From assembly GCF_000346465.2 (NCBI RefSeq), contig NC_034015.1, positions 6,348,029 to 6,412,028 on the forward strand: a DNA stretch of 64,000 nt. The letters are read 5' to 3'. The notes beneath the pieces are model-generated. The model made no database searches. It had not been told where the DNA came from and saw only the letters and a list, made by a program, of their open reading frames with translations. This DNA is from Prunus persica (lineage: Eukaryota; Streptophyta; Magnoliopsida; Rosales; Rosaceae). This document shows positions 10,669-24,094 of this stretch, one piece after another. The first letter of the stretch is position 1. Every line of letters begins with the position of its first letter. A program made the position numbers and the translations under genes.

Positions 10669-13600
10669 ATGGATTTGAACTTAGACTCTCCACCCGCTGC
10701 AGACAGTGGTGATGCAAAAACAGCATTTCGCAAGCCTGCAACTGATGCAGCCAACAGGAAGTATCGGCGCCGTTCTCCAGTTGGCGGTTCATCTCCCTCT
10801 GATGGTCAGTTTTCCAAATTTTTTGTTTCCATTTTCACAAGTTAAAATGGTGCGCTGAGGATTATCGAAAGGCTTTTTTTTATAGTGAATTTGGCAATTT
10901 GACTTAGCACTTAATGTATAAGTGGTGGTGCTGATTCTACTTACTGCTCTGCATATTGTAATTTGATGCTTGAAGTTAGTAGAAGGACGGTTGCATCAAT
11001 TGATTTCTTTCGTTCAAGTTTTCAATTTTATCAAAATGCATGCACAGTCGGGTAATCTAGTGACTCAGAGGTGGAATGATATGGGGTTTTTTTTTTGTTT
11101 TTTTCATTTTCGAGTCAAAATATGGGTCATTCTAAGAAATCTGTTGATGTTGTGCAAAAAAAAAAAAAGGTTTCCATTAACATTAATTTTTTTTTTTCCA
11201 GGGAGTCCTATGCATGAGCATAACTGTAGCCCAAAAAATTCAAGGGAAGACCCTGGAAAAGTCTCTGAATATCAAACAAGAAGAAGAGATGATGGGAGGG
11301 AATTAGAGAGGGATTCAAACAGGAGGTATTATGGAAGAAGCAGTGATTCCTACAGGCATTCTGATAGACAATCCTCCAGAAGTTTGCATGGGTACTATAA
11401 GCATGATGACTGCATCAAACATGACAAACACGCTGATGAAGAAGATAAAAATTATCAGAAGTTATCTTCTCGTTCTGGTAGGGAGTCAAGAGGTAGTGCT
11501 TATTATGATCATATTAAGTCAAGAGAATATTCAAGAAATTTGGACAAATATTCTCGTGATAAATATGATGGTTCTGGATATAGGAACAAAGATAAAGATA
11601 GAGAATCTTCATTTCCTGAGAACCAGAAATATAAAGATAAGGACTCATCGTCTCAGAGAGTTGGATCTGGCAGGAGACATGGACATTTTGAAGAGATGGA
11701 AAGGGAACGAGACAGGCATGCATTGGACAGAGATGTTCAGGATGAGAAAAAGGATTACCGTAGGAATTCAGGTGATTATATAAGTGAACGGATTTTCTCA
11801 TATGAAGAGTCCAAGGGGCAACGAAGTGACTCAATTTCCAGGAGAGATGAAGGTAAACATCGCATGAAAGAAGGTTACAAGAGCGAATTAAAGGAATTGG
11901 ATGATGACAACGTTTCCAAAGAGCAAAGGAAGAAATATGATGATAAGGAAACTAGTTGGGGCAACAGAATTACTAGAGAAACATCAGAGCGGTCTGCAGA
12001 TAAACATTATATAAAGAGCGAAAATCAAGAATCTACTGCAAAAAGACCAAAGTTATTTAGCTCAGAGAAGGGCATTGATGGTCGAAAAGATGGTAATGGT
12101 TTATTTATGTTTCTGTATTTGATTTTAATCCTTAAAAGTGCTAGTCTAAGTCTGTTCTCCAATGATGTTACTCTTTGTTTAGTTTCAAAGTTCACAACTA
12201 CAGCGGATGGAAGGGAGTCTTCAAGTTCCAAGCAAGTTCAAGAAGATGAAATGACTACTGAAAAAACTCAGGCCAATGATGCGGAGGCTGCTAATGATAT
12301 AAATGCTGCCAAAGTTGCTGCGTTGAAAGCTGCTGAATTGGGTATGTGGTACCTTTTTTAAATATTGCATCCACAGGACAACTTTTGGCATGAAACCAAA
12401 TATTGACAATATACTATATGATTGTTATACATACCCATTCCAAAATATATTATATTGAACATACACACAACAGCGCAGTTATGTTAAATAGTTAAAGGAG
12501 CTAACATAAGTAGTTAATCTTAGGTTGTGAGATCTTCTTGTACTAGGATCAATGACTGAAAGTGAAGGTGTTTAATCTCGAAGATTATATACTTATACTT
12601 ATTTTTCTTGTTTTTTGAATTCATTACTAGCACCTGGGTATGTGCACATTAGATTTTTAGTGAGGACTTAAGTTGAGGTCATGAATCTCAGAAGTTTGTT
12701 TAGATATGAACTGTTGAGATGTATCTCATCCATGCAATGATTTGACAATTGAGATGGAATTCCTCAAATGTATTATGTCATTAGGGTACTATGTTATGCC
12801 CCTTTGGCCCAAGAACAAGGTGGTGCGTCTCTTTTTAAAGAAAGAAATAGATGCTGGATGAAAGGGACTTTCGGGGTAGTTGTCTTTTCTAGATTTGCTG
12901 GTCTAAGAGAAAGATAGAGTTGTTTGTTAGGCAAACACAAAGTTTAAAAAAACTGCTAGAAGTACGACTTCAACAAAGACCCAAGTAAAAAAAATGTATC
13001 CAAAGTGCTACACAGAAACAAACTTATCAAAATTTACTGAAAGAGAAAAGAGTGAAACCAAAGCTGCACAACTAATAATTATGCCCATAAAAATGTCTCT
13101 CTGTTAAAGTAACCTTGTCGCCAAGGCAAGTTCTGGAAATCCACCTCAGGTTTAATGAACGTTCTTCATAGTGTTTTCTCTGGTAGTTACTTGGTGCACT
13201 AAGGCCTCTGTTATATTTTGTCTGCCCTTGCATCTCTGGGCCCTGTTTAATTTAACCAGGCTTGACTTCTAGGTCCTTCTTAACAAACTTTGGGAAGGGA
13301 ATCCAATTTCTCTTTAAGGCGATAGACGTGAAAGACAGTCTTTAGTTTGGTTGAAGCAGGAATCTTTAGTTTGTAAGCCAGTGCTCTAATTCTTTCTAAA
13401 ATCTGAAAAGGGCTGTATCCTCAAGGTGAAAGCGTAAAAGCATTGACTATGTGGCTGTAGGCAGAAATAGACCTAATCTCCTACCAGAAAAACACGATCT
13501 CACCGCTTCTTATCTGCAAAATTTCTTGTGCCTTTGAGCTTCATGTAATTGTGACACAACTACTTTAAAATGGAATCAATTCCTTAGTTCTTGTCAACCT

Positions 13601-16600
13601 GTGGTATAGAGCTTGACCCAGTAACACAGTAACTAAGCTTTGGTGGTTTGTGCCCATAAACTACTTCTAAAGGAGAGAGGCTAGCACAAGAATTAACATT
13701 AAAGTTATTCCAGTAATCTGCCTTAGTAAGATAGTTGAGCCAATCATTGGGAAACAACAAGCTTAGTCACTAAGCATTTTGTTTACCACTGCAGTTTGGC
13801 CATAGAGTAAGATAGTTGCTAAGGTGGATCTGAAATGGAGACTTGTTCCTTGGAGTTTGAATAGTTGCTTCTAGGAGTTATTGGGGTAAGTTCTCTATCT
13901 CAATGACTCGCAATCATCTTGGGTATTCCTTGAAATTTGGAAAGAATATCAAAGAAAGCTTGTGCAAGTGCAACACAGGGAGCTCTTTTAAGGATGAGAT
14001 AAAGCCATGAAATGTGCATCTTTAGAAAACCTATCTAAAACCAGACTTCATTGCTTCATTGCTTGGTGAGACTCCATCTCATCCTTACTAGCTGCACACT
14101 TCATAGCTTTATCTCACCCATATGTCTCTTAGTCTTAGCTTGGTAATATATTAACTTGGCATTTACATCTGGATGACTAAGGGAATGGTTGAGTTCTTCC
14201 ATCCTTGTCCGTATGATTTGAGAAACAGAATGTAAGGTTATGTGCTTGGACACTGCATCTGCTGCTGGTCCAGTGATCCTTGTGAATCTATGCAGTCCTA
14301 ACCCAAAAGTTTGGAGAGTCACTGTTGTGAAGGTGATGGAGGAATAAGCGGAAACAGCCTTTAAAACTTTACCTCAAACATGGAAAGGAGAGCTCTAAGG
14401 GCCAAGAACTAATTTGCATCTGTTGTATGATGTTGGGCCTACTTGAGATCTTTGAATGGTTATAATCAAGACCACCCTATCCCACTGGTTACTACTAAAT
14501 TTTGTTTCTTTGCTGGTTCTCTGTTGTTTCTTTAGGTAGTTGGCACTGTTTTAGAATTCTCTAGTTGTTTGTTCCTGTGGACATCTTGTCCATTGTTTTG
14601 TACTTCTATTTTTTTACAGAACTTTTGTTTCATCTATATGTATATATATATATATATACACATTCCTTTATGTCTAGGATTGATAAATTGGTTAGATTTT
14701 TGGTATTTAATATGGCTTGATTGTATGATCGGGAGTCATGAAATACGTACCGCATTCAGCCTAGGAGAACTCTATATATAGGCGTGAAAGAAATTTGGGG
14801 ACGGGAATAAACTTACAGAAATTTTCAGCAAGCATATGCTTCTATAGGATTATGTGATGCAACGTAACTCCTGTTGTGATGCGTAAGGTCTCTAGCAATT
14901 CTTAAAATCGTACTAGTGTGGCAAGCGAAGATGGAAGCTTGACCCCTCTGGTCTATTCACCTGCCATTCTCTCTGTTCTCATATTCAGAATTGTGGTGAG
15001 GGGGAGATCTTTTCCCCGTACACTCAAATTTGGAAGGCCAAGACTCCTCTGAAAGTTAAGATCTTTGTGTGGCAAGCGGTGTTGGGAAAACTAAATTCAG
15101 GTGATACATTACAGAGACGTTGTCCCTATTTGTGCATCAGCCCTCACTGGTGTGCTCTATGTAATAAGGCAGGGGAGAGCGTGGACCATCTCCTTCTTCA
15201 TTGCCCTTTCTCTCTAAAGTTGTGGGAAACACTATTGAAGGAAGTCAACACGGTGTGGGTAATACCAGAAGGCTGCTTTGAACTTTTCTCCATCAGAATT
15301 GATGCTTTGGGAAGGGGAAAGAAAGCCAAAATTCTCTGGGGTAGTCTGATGCAGGCAGTGGTTTGGAACCTATGGCTGGAACGTAACAGGAGAATTTTTG
15401 AGGATTATAAGGGAGTGGGAGTGGCAGAATTATGGGATAGAGTGAAGTTTTGGGCTGCCCTTTGGGCATCAACTTCCCTTGCCTTTAAGGATGTACCCTA
15501 TCCTACCATTATGCGCAATCTGCTGGCCGTAGTATCTTAAGGGGTTGTTTTATGTTTGGTTGGTTTGATATGTGTTGAGTGGCCTTGTGTCTGTTTCACT
15601 GGCCAGTGTTTTTTCTTTTTATCTGCGTTCTAAATGCCCTTGTTTTGATCCTTACTATTTGAATAAAAATGTTTCTATTCAAAAAAAAAAAAAAAATCGT
15701 ACTAGTGTGATTCTAGTAGCGTCTATCATTTTCTTGTAATTATCTCCTGTCATCCTTGACTTTTCCTGTTGTTCTTTGCCTATAACAATTTGCAGCAATA
15801 ATAAAAGCCTAAATTAAGCAATATCAAATTTTGGTTTAGGTCAATAAATATTTTCATAATTCGGGTTTAGTCAATGAATATTTTATTTTTCAACATAGAT
15901 CAATAAATCGATATTTTATTTTCAACTTAAGTCACTTAACATTCCACTTGCCATCTAGTTAAGCACTAACTCCAAGGCAGCATTAATTCCAGCTTCCTTG
16001 TCTCAGTAAGTATTTAATTTTTAAACAAAACAACACATGTGAGTGTAACACAAATTGTTGCTCCTGTCCTACTCAGTGAAATGGCAATCCATATTTTGTT
16101 CACATTCTCACAAATGTCCTGCAAAAGGTGGTAACACTTGTGAAGTGAAATGTGTTCCCGTGGATTTGATGACATAGCTAAGCTGAGCTGATCCATCTTT
16201 GTCAATTAAGAAATCTGTCTCAAGTATCATAATTTTATATTGATGTGACATTCAACTTTGATGAGTAATCAGAAATTGGACACTAAATTATAAACGAAGT
16301 ATATGTTCCACAGATTTAAACTCCCTGGCTACACATGAAAATATCTGTTTGTGTATATGCAGTTAATAGGAACCTTATCGGTGCTGGCCCTGTGGGATGC
16401 ATGACTGCTGACCAGAAGAAAAAGCTGCTGTGGGGAAACAAAAAGAGCACAACAGCAGAAGAGGTACCTGCTATGGTTTGTTATTTTTAGTTTCGTCAGA
16501 TAACATCCCCAAAGTTACAATTCCAGCATTCAAACTTATTATCACGCTCTTTGCATTTGAAACACTTATGAAAAATGTTGTGTTGAATTTGTAAATACCT

Positions 16601-17203
16601 ATCAATTAGTATTCTTATTTACTACAAAATAACGGGGTTATGCAACATACAATATCTTTTTTCTTGAACTACACGAAAAATATCCAAAGTCCTTGCTGAG
16701 AAAAAAGTGCTATATATTTTAATTTTATTTTGGAAGTATACACCATTAATGTTATTGGTTTTATTGAGCTGTTGGGTCTAGCTTCTCTTTGTGTAAATTG
16801 TTAGATGCCCCTTTTTCCGTTTTTACAGGTTGGCCACCGTTGGGATTCAACTTTGTTTTCTGATCGGGAAAGACAAGAAAAATTCAACAAACTCATGGTA
16901 AACCTCCGTTCCATTTATTTTATTTTGTGTAAGTACAATTAATATAAAATTGAACCTTTCTTTTTTTGTTCCTAAATGACTGACTTAGCCCTATAGAGTT
17001 TCTTCACCTACTAACACAATTTTAGAGTCTGAGGTTGCCTTGGTGCCTATGGCCAATTGTAGGGTGTGAAGGGCGAAGTAAAGGTGGAACAGAAACCCGA
17101 GAACGAAGATCAGAAGCAGAAGGAACTCCAAATGGATTTAGAGAAGCAGTACACTGCTGGACTGCGAAGAAGAGATGGCCGTACTGTTGGATTAGGTCTT
17201 TAA
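10669..17203 (+). CDS. RSRC2: RSRC2-like arginine/serine-rich protein with SMAP domain
   Basis: Six coding exons: 10669-10804, 11202-12092, 12183-12341, 16363-16463, 16829-16897 and 17063-17203. All have GT-AG borders and compatible phases, giving 498 aa. I chose ATG 10669 (MDLNLDSPP) because CAG|GT at 10655 looks like the acceptor of a 5'-UTR intron that starts GTGAGT at 10441; ATG 10645 would lie inside that intron. Residues ~46-342 are low-complexity, rich in R, S, D, K, Y and E (RS-like). Residues ~396-498 form the SMAP domain seen at the C terminus of RSRC2: NRNLIGAGP, LLWGNKK, the WDSTLFSDRERQEKFNKLM region and a final RRRDGRTVGLGL. The family is nuclear and linked to RNA processing, with molecular role poorly defined. 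Intron 3 is 4 kb long because of retroelement insertions. Confidence 0.88.
13080..14110 (-). pseudogene. Fossil Ty3/gypsy integrase/pol 3' fragment in RSRC2 intron 3
   Basis: Reading the minus strand across stops and frame changes gives successive gypsy integrase signatures: a KDAHFMALSHP-like stretch (~14050-13980), LHFRSTL...QTAVVNKML (~13850-13760), SPLEVVYGHKPPKLSY (~13680-13620), a QPYRQ-like and ILERIRALAYKLKIP stretch (~13450-13350), HVYRLKEKLDSLP (~13320-13260) and a PEVDFQNLP-like tail near 13140. The order is that of the integrase core, C-terminal domain and chromodomain-like end. There are many stops. No LTRs were found around it. The upstream limit is uncertain. Confidence 0.6.
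14921..15695 (+). mobile_element. 5'-truncated L1-type LINE with poly-A tail and ~17-bp TSD
   Basis: The insertion is flanked by matching direct repeats, AAAATCGTACTAGTGTG at 14904-14920 and 15693-15709, and ends in a poly-A tail (15681-15696). It carries only the last ~200 codons of ORF2, open from near 14930 to TAA at 15538-15540. These hold the reverse-transcriptase zinc-binding domain (zf-RVT): WKAKTPLKVKIFVWQ, then C-x2-C, H and C residues in CALCNKAGESVDHLLLHCP. An A-rich 3' UTR follows. This is the classic product of target-primed reverse transcription with 5' truncation. It lies in the sense orientation in intron 3 of the RSRC2-like gene. Confidence 0.88.
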
Positions 17204-20200
17204 GAATCCTCACATTCCTTCGTACTGTGAAGACACCGGGATATTCTGTTGTACTCTTGTGCAAGAGTCACATTTATGATTCTATGCTAATTTTCTTATT
17301 GGGAGTTGTAGATCTTCGCAGAAAAATGGTTTCACATGACAATTTAACAATGTGTAAAGCTAGAAAATTCGATTGCAATATGCTCGGTATGAACTCAAGC
17401 TCCATTTTCCTATTGCTTTCCAGCCATCTTAATTCATGTGCATTTGTTCATCTGTGGTCTGTTTTACTCGCTTTACAGCAACTCTGTATGTGTGTGTTTG
17501 CGAGTTAGACCCTCTTACAGAAAACAATGTTTCGCTTTGGCGTCAAGCCATTAAGGTTTGTTTGATAACTATTTTGGTTTTAGGTTTTAGATTTTGTTAG
17601 AAATAGAGAGCAAATACTGGGGAGAAGAGAGGATGAACTAGGGTGGAGGAAGAGTGGCTGGAAGGAAATGGGAAAAACGCATATGGAATGAGGCAAAAAA
17701 TGAAAACTAGGTTTACTTTTCTCACCACCTAGTGTCTGCTACACACATTCTCCTCTCACCACCTTTCTTCATTGCTTATTCCCTAATATACTTTCCCTGT
17801 ACCTTTAGCAAGAAAAAAAAATTTAAAACTGAAAGCTAGAAACCAAATAGTTCTCAAAACAATTCGAATTTTCGCTCATGCATCTTGTTCTTGTAGTTTC
17901 AATATTGTCAAGCGTGTAACGATTGCAACTCAGGTTAAAACCAGGATTCATGTCATGCTCGCGTTCAGGCATGGACTGAGTCTATGGCTGGGGTTGGCTG
18001 CAACCCACCTCACTTAGGAGGAACCATAGCTTCACAGCCCATGTCTTCTCTGTTAGGAAGAAACGTACCACTAGACGAACTGCTAGTTAAGCATGAGTAT
18101 AATCAGAGTGGAAAATGATCAAAACTATAAGGACTTCATGGCAATTTGACCTTTTTGGTCTTCCAACTTTGGTAAAATTGTTGGATTTGGAAGGGCATGT
18201 CATAGATTGCGATGCTGCACGGAGGCTGAATACTCCAAACTAATCAACATCCCATTGATATTAGTGACGATGGGGGGCTAATATCACTGCGGGAGAATTC
18301 TACTAACAACATTCTTTGTCCTGTTCAGCTCCATTGTGATTCTGTGAATACTTTGGCCAAAGAAACAGAACAAGGAAGAAAAGAGAAAGGTTTAGCATTG
18401 TAGTGCTCATTGGTATAATCGCCCTCTCAATTACTAATTTAAACACTCTTTCTTTATTGAACCAACGTGGATGGACAAATTAAAGAAATGAATAGACAAG
18501 TGTCACTTAAGTTAAATACATGCGCAATTTATATGCGACGACGAACCTAATATGTGAATAACCTAAGTTTGATACGATGATAGAATTAAAACACCTAAAC
18601 CAAAACTAATTGGAAATTAAGCACAAAGTCCTTCAAACTACTATGCAAAACTTCCAATCATTATCATTATCAATAGAAAGAATAAAAATATTTTGAAATT
18701 GTAGAAGCTCAATCACTGTCATGGTTGTTCTTTTCCATTATGCTTTGCTTTTGTCTCTACAATCAAACAAGCTTTTAGGCTTTTTTACATAATTGGCACA
18801 AAACAATCACCAACTACCAAGTGTAAAAGGCATCATATTTTAGCTTTGCTAATGGAAATACATTTTCACTTGAAAGAAAAAAAGAAAGGTGAAGTAGTGG
18901 AATTGAGTTCATGTAATAATTGGGTGGTGTTGGACCAACCCCACCCCCCTGAGTTTGATCCAACTTCCACCACACTAGTTGCCCAACTCTTTTTCATAAG
19001 ACCCCACTTGATCTCAAGATCTTTAACTCATTGTTTCTTCCCAGTCCCCTCCCATGCCAACACAATTCTTTTTGGACAATTTATTATTATTATTATTATT
19101 ATTATTTACAAAAACAATTTAATATTGCCCCTTTCTCTTTTGGTGGCCCAGCAAAATCTTAATGCTGACACCTTAAGATCATACCATTAGCCCCCTGATT
19201 AGCCCCCTGCCTCAATAATGGTGGTTGTTTAAGAGATGGTGCCCTGCTTGAGATGATTTGAGGCTATTGCTTGCTTGGGCATGTAATGCTATGTGCACCA
19301 AAAGATTTGGGGGATAATATCAGAGGGCACTTTATGGCTACACCAAGATTCTATCACATGTAGCCCTTAGCCTCAGATACCATCTCATTAGCCCATATCA
19401 TTAAAGAGCTAATAAGGTGATTTTGGTATCTCCAACATCCAATTTATTTTTAGTGCCTCTAGTTCTATTTGCTTTAACTTTTCAAATACTATTTGGTGGG
19501 GAGATTATTTTTGTGAGGTTTGTTCTTATCACGCGATAATATTGAGTATTAGAAACATTCAATTAGAATATCTAGAATGAAGTTTTTTTGGTCAAAGAAT
19601 ACGGCATATGCTAAGGAAATAAAAATCAATTATTAAGTTTGTATACATGTTATTTTTTAACGTAACTGGTTTACCACTCTATAAAAAACGGACCACGTGA
19701 ACAAATTTTGGTACTCAAACCCTCTAAGTCATAAATTTAGGGCATAGTTGTTATTGGTAGATGACCCCTTGATTATATCAGTCCTTACCATGACCAACAT
19801 AAGATGAAGCTACAACTGCAAATAAAATAATATGTCCCATTTTTGGTCTCATTCCTTCTAAGTTGTGGACAAAAAACTATGAATTATCAGATTGACTGTT
19901 TAAAATAAGTGATTTTTTTAAATATAAAAAAAAGTTAGGAATTTGAACATAGATGATATCTCTTAAGTTTGATTAAAATACAAGATATGTTTATATTAAT
20001 ATTATTAATGATATTTAAAATAATAAAAGTAGAAAAAGGGTGAAGTGTCATTGTATCAAAGCTCATGGCATAAGAAGAAAAAAAACATGGAAGGACATTG
20101 GAAGCATCAGAGGCAACAAGGCCAAGACATAGAGTCCCATGCATGTCTTTTTGTGATCGATTGGTATTCACAAATTTCAATTCAACAATGTCATAAAACG

Positions 20201-21419
20201 TCACGTCGTCTTTCTTTAATGGGCCATTTTGGCTCCATTTGTGCAAGCAATATTATTGCATGGTTATTGTGGTCCGGAGGTGTTGGAGTTGGGTGGAAGT
20301 TAGGCAAGTAATCTGGTTGAGGCTCTAATAATGTTCTTGTCTTGTGACATCTCTTACCAAAGAGTGCCACCAATCCCTATCTAAGTATAAACCCCCAAGA
20401 CTCAATTAATGAGATAAGAATTTTACTAAGGTCGGTCATAAACACACGCGTATACGATTCTCATCGTTTATAATTTTTTTTTATTAAAATCAGTCACACA
20501 CGTTAAAGAATATTTCATATATGCAAACGGTAAAAAATGGCCCACACCAAGATGTATATGGCCAGACAAACAGTGCATGATCTCATTTTCTTGACATAAT
20601 AAATATAAACAAAAGGGAGTTGTTATAAAAATTGGATGAAACAAGGAAGACTCACATTCAACTTCAGGTTCATCCACATGTGAATCATCAAAACTTTTGC
20701 TACAAACTTGGGTATTTTTCTTCTATATTAGTTTGCCAATTTTAGGGGGCAACCTTTGTGTTAATTCACCTAATTCTGATCTAGTACCACCTATTCACCT
20801 ACCATTGTTATTATTACAATTTGGCCTTGTGTTAATTCACCTAACTTCAAAAAAAATTGATGACAGGTGGCTCTCTCAAGCTTTACTCTTTGATGGGTTC
20901 TCCTCCAAAACCCACATGAAGATTGAAGGCTAAGATTATATATTCTTACTTCCCTCTCAAATCCTTTCAATCTGTGAACTGACAGCTGTCCCCCACTCAC
21001 TTGTCTGTACAATTTGGTTCTCCTCCTGCTGGTGGGTTTTCACTGTGTCTGGATGCCATTTCATTTAATCTTAAAGTGGAATTTTAGCTACCCAACAGCA
21101 ACCAGTTGCAGTGTGTAAATTAACTTCTCATAATTAAAAGGCCCACTCCATGAGCCTCCCCATTAATTCTGGCCAACCTATAGCTCATAACTACATTCTC
21201 AACTTCCATTGGTTCCCATAAAAAAGAAAAAAAAAAGAAAAAAGTTTCATTGGCTCATCTGTCTTTGTCAAATGAAAAAAGAGAAAAATAGTAGCGGTCA
21301 TTTTTACCCCTTGTCTCATCTCCCACATTATATATTTTCCTTGCATTCACCATTGTTTCACTTGCAACTGGTACTTTCTCTTATTTTCATTTGATGCTAA
21401 TCTCCAGTCAATCAATCAA
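17204..21419. other. Intergenic region between RSRC2-like and F-box genes
   Basis: This contains the RSRC2 3' UTR and, at its right end, the F-box promoter and 5' UTR. A (TTA)n microsatellite lies at 19080-19107. No exon with recognisable protein similarity was found; open frames here are short and lack compositional support. Confidence 0.45.
19080..19107. repeat. (TTA)n microsatellite
   Basis: About nine uninterrupted TTA units. Confidence 0.9.
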
Positions 21420-24094
21420 ATGCTTTACCTCCTAATTTCTTGTGTCTCATTCATCCTTATTTCCAAGTCCTTCACTCACAAGCCAATACAAGCATGGGAG
21501 GGTAAGCTAAAATTGAGTTCTTTTTGGTTTTGGGGTGAGTTTTCAAGTTTTCTTGTGTCCTGGTTCCAGAAAAGTAGGCTTGCTATTGAGTTGTTCCAAC
21601 CCATCATCTGCAAATTGAAAAAGATGATGACTTTTAGTTCAAAAGTAGAGAATGTGGAGGAGAGAGACAGTCTCTCTCTCCTGGATTTGCCTGACTTGAC
21701 CTTGGAATGCATTCTTGAGAGGCTTTCCCCATCTGGGTTGTGCACTATGGGAGGAGTTTGTACTTCTTTGAGGGAGAGGTGCAGAGATGATCGTTTATGG
21801 GAGAGGCACATGATGGAGAAATGGGGTAGACTGATTGGGGCTGCTGCCTATAGAGAATGGCAATTACATGTGGCCTCAAGAAGCAGAGTCAGAAATATCT
21901 CTGATCAAACCAAGACAAAAGGTCTTTTTGAGTCTCTTGTGAGTAAAATTTGGCCTTTTTCATGGATCAGACCAAAATTACCAAGTTCTGATTGCAAAGT
22001 GAGGACTAGTTTACCGGTCGAGTCAGTCATGTCTCTGTATCTTTCTCTTGAAAGTGGCAAGTTCTGGTTCCCAGCTCAGGTCTATAACCGTGAGGTATGG
22101 CTGCAATTTGATATTTTGTAGTCAAATTTTTAGTTTGCACAATTTTTTTATTTGATGTTGTTTTTTTTTTTTTTTTTTGTTATTTAACAATTCAATGAAA
22201 ACCTTATTTTCTTTTCCTGCAGAATGGTAATGTAGGCTTTATGCTGTCTTGTTATGATGCACAAGTGAGCTATGATTCAAGGACAAACACATTTCAAGCA
22301 AGGTAGAGTAACAGGGAGAGTAATTGATGTTAAGATATAAGACTGAACTTAGATTCTGGAAAGGTTTACTTTTGGATGGCCCTCTCTTAAATTCAAAGTG
22401 GATTCTGTTTTGCAGGTATTCACCTTATGGGAGGAGGGCAACAGAGGATAATATTCCATGGGATAGACTAAGAGCGGCTCCAGTTGATACTCCCTCACAT
22501 AAGCTTCATGTCTCTGATTGTCTACATGACTTGAAACCCGGTGATCATATTGAAATCCAGTGGAGAAGAAACAAAGAATTCCCTTATGGTGTGTTCCCAA
22601 AATCCCACCTTCAATCCTGGCTCAATTTTATACTAGAGTTTGAATTTTACTGGAACTCGAGTGTTGGATGTTTAATGGTTCACGATGTGTTAAATGTTCA
22701 TTGTATGCCGATACTGGTTTTCAAAAATTTCCATTACTTTGTAGACAAATATAAAAATAATTTGGATTTTTTTTATGTATTTTAGGTTGGTGGTATGGTG
22801 TCATTGGTCACTTGGAGTTGTGTGATGGGCATGAGAATCGCTGCCGTTGTCACTACAGTGGTGAGAAAATCATTTCAGTTTCTGCAATTCTCATGATTTT
22901 TCTATATTTCCGTTTCATTACTGGGAAATGCAGACTTTTTTCTCATGTCAATAAGTAAACAACTAAGCATAGAGCATGTGATCACATTAATGCCTCCGTG
23001 TATAAATCTAGGGTATTTAGGATAACCTTTCCTCTGAATGGTTTGGAATGCAAGCACTTTCAGCATGGGGTTTCTTTCCATATGTCCTGCACCAGTTTAG
23101 ACACTTAAGGTTCACTTTTGCTCCAAATGTTAGAAAAAGTACATGTGAATCATAGCTTTTCACTATGGAATGATTTATTACTCTTTTTAGCTGACTCATG
23201 ATGTGATGCATCCATCTGTTGTGATGATCATGCACAACCTTTATTTCTATATTTGTAACATTATGTCATTTTAGCTGCTACCTTGGTGGCTGACATTCCT
23301 CTCTTATTCTTTCTATTTTTCCCTTTCTGTGTGCACTTTGAGGAGCAATCCTGTTTTAAAAGCAAGCTGGCATGTTCGTGCCATGAAATGGTGAACTTAG
23401 ACTGGATCAAACTGTAAATCTAGACATATAGATGGCCTGAGGCTGAAACTTTCTTCTCTGTTTCTTACAATTGAGGGATTTCCCTTTTTGCTCCTTGAAG
23501 TGCAATCCTGCTTTGGAAGCATGGTTGGATGTTCATGCCCATGAATTACTTAAGAGTGGATCAAATTCTAAATCTAGACATATAGATGACTTGAGGCTGA
23601 AACTTCTGTGTTTCTCAAGTTTGAGGAACATGAGGCTGAATCGTGACAAAATCTGAAATCTTACATGTCTATCTAAAGATTTTCCCTAACAGCTAAGCTT
23701 TGTTGAATTCAATTTTCTCATGTCATCACAACACCAACTACTTAATATTATGCACATATGCAAACACTAATTTTCATGCATTCTTTGTTTCTACTATTTA
23801 TTTGTTGCTCTATTTGAAGGAAGTAGTTTTCATAGTATGCTTTTCCCAGACTATTTTTCTGTACTGCTGCTGGTATTTCTGACAAAGATTTACTCTTCCT
23901 CAACAGATACAGTAACACTGGAGTTCAGTCAGTACACTCCTGGATCCAGATGGAGACAAGTGACGATAAACAGGAAAGACCATCGAGAAGAAGGCGATGA
24001 AGCAGATGGCTTCTATGGAGGAATCCGAAAGCTTTACAATGAGGAGGAAATTGCAAGGTGGAAGCGCCTATGGCCTACCCAAGTCCTGGAATAA
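21420..24094 (+). CDS. F-box protein, At2g32560/At2g26850 type
   Basis: Five exons: 21420-22094, 22223-22302, 22416-22588, 22786-22860 and 23907-24094. Phases agree and give 396 aa, stop TAA. The N terminus (residues 1-20) is hydrophobic and could be a membrane anchor or signal. The F-box lies at about residues 85-130, with [18 protein letters not shown] then [16 protein letters not shown]. The C-terminal half is the conserved region of this small plant F-box subfamily: [59 protein letters not shown], a Cys/His cluster C-x(6-7)-C-x-C-H, and [10 protein letters not shown] near the end. By family it should recruit a substrate to an SCF ubiquitin ligase through SKP1; the substrate is unknown. 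Intron 4 (1 kb) contains an internal duplication. Confidence 0.88.
23342..23624. repeat. Diverged tandem duplication in F-box intron 4
   Basis: Two related segments of ~125 bp, starting near GCAATCCTG at 23345 and 23502 (offset ~158 bp), share AAATCTAGACATATAGATG and GAGGCTGAAACTT blocks. This is intronic and non-coding. Confidence 0.65.

Noticed and set aside
17935..18390. Possible decayed coding region after RSRC2
   Set aside because: Short readable pieces exist in several frames, but I could not match them to a family.
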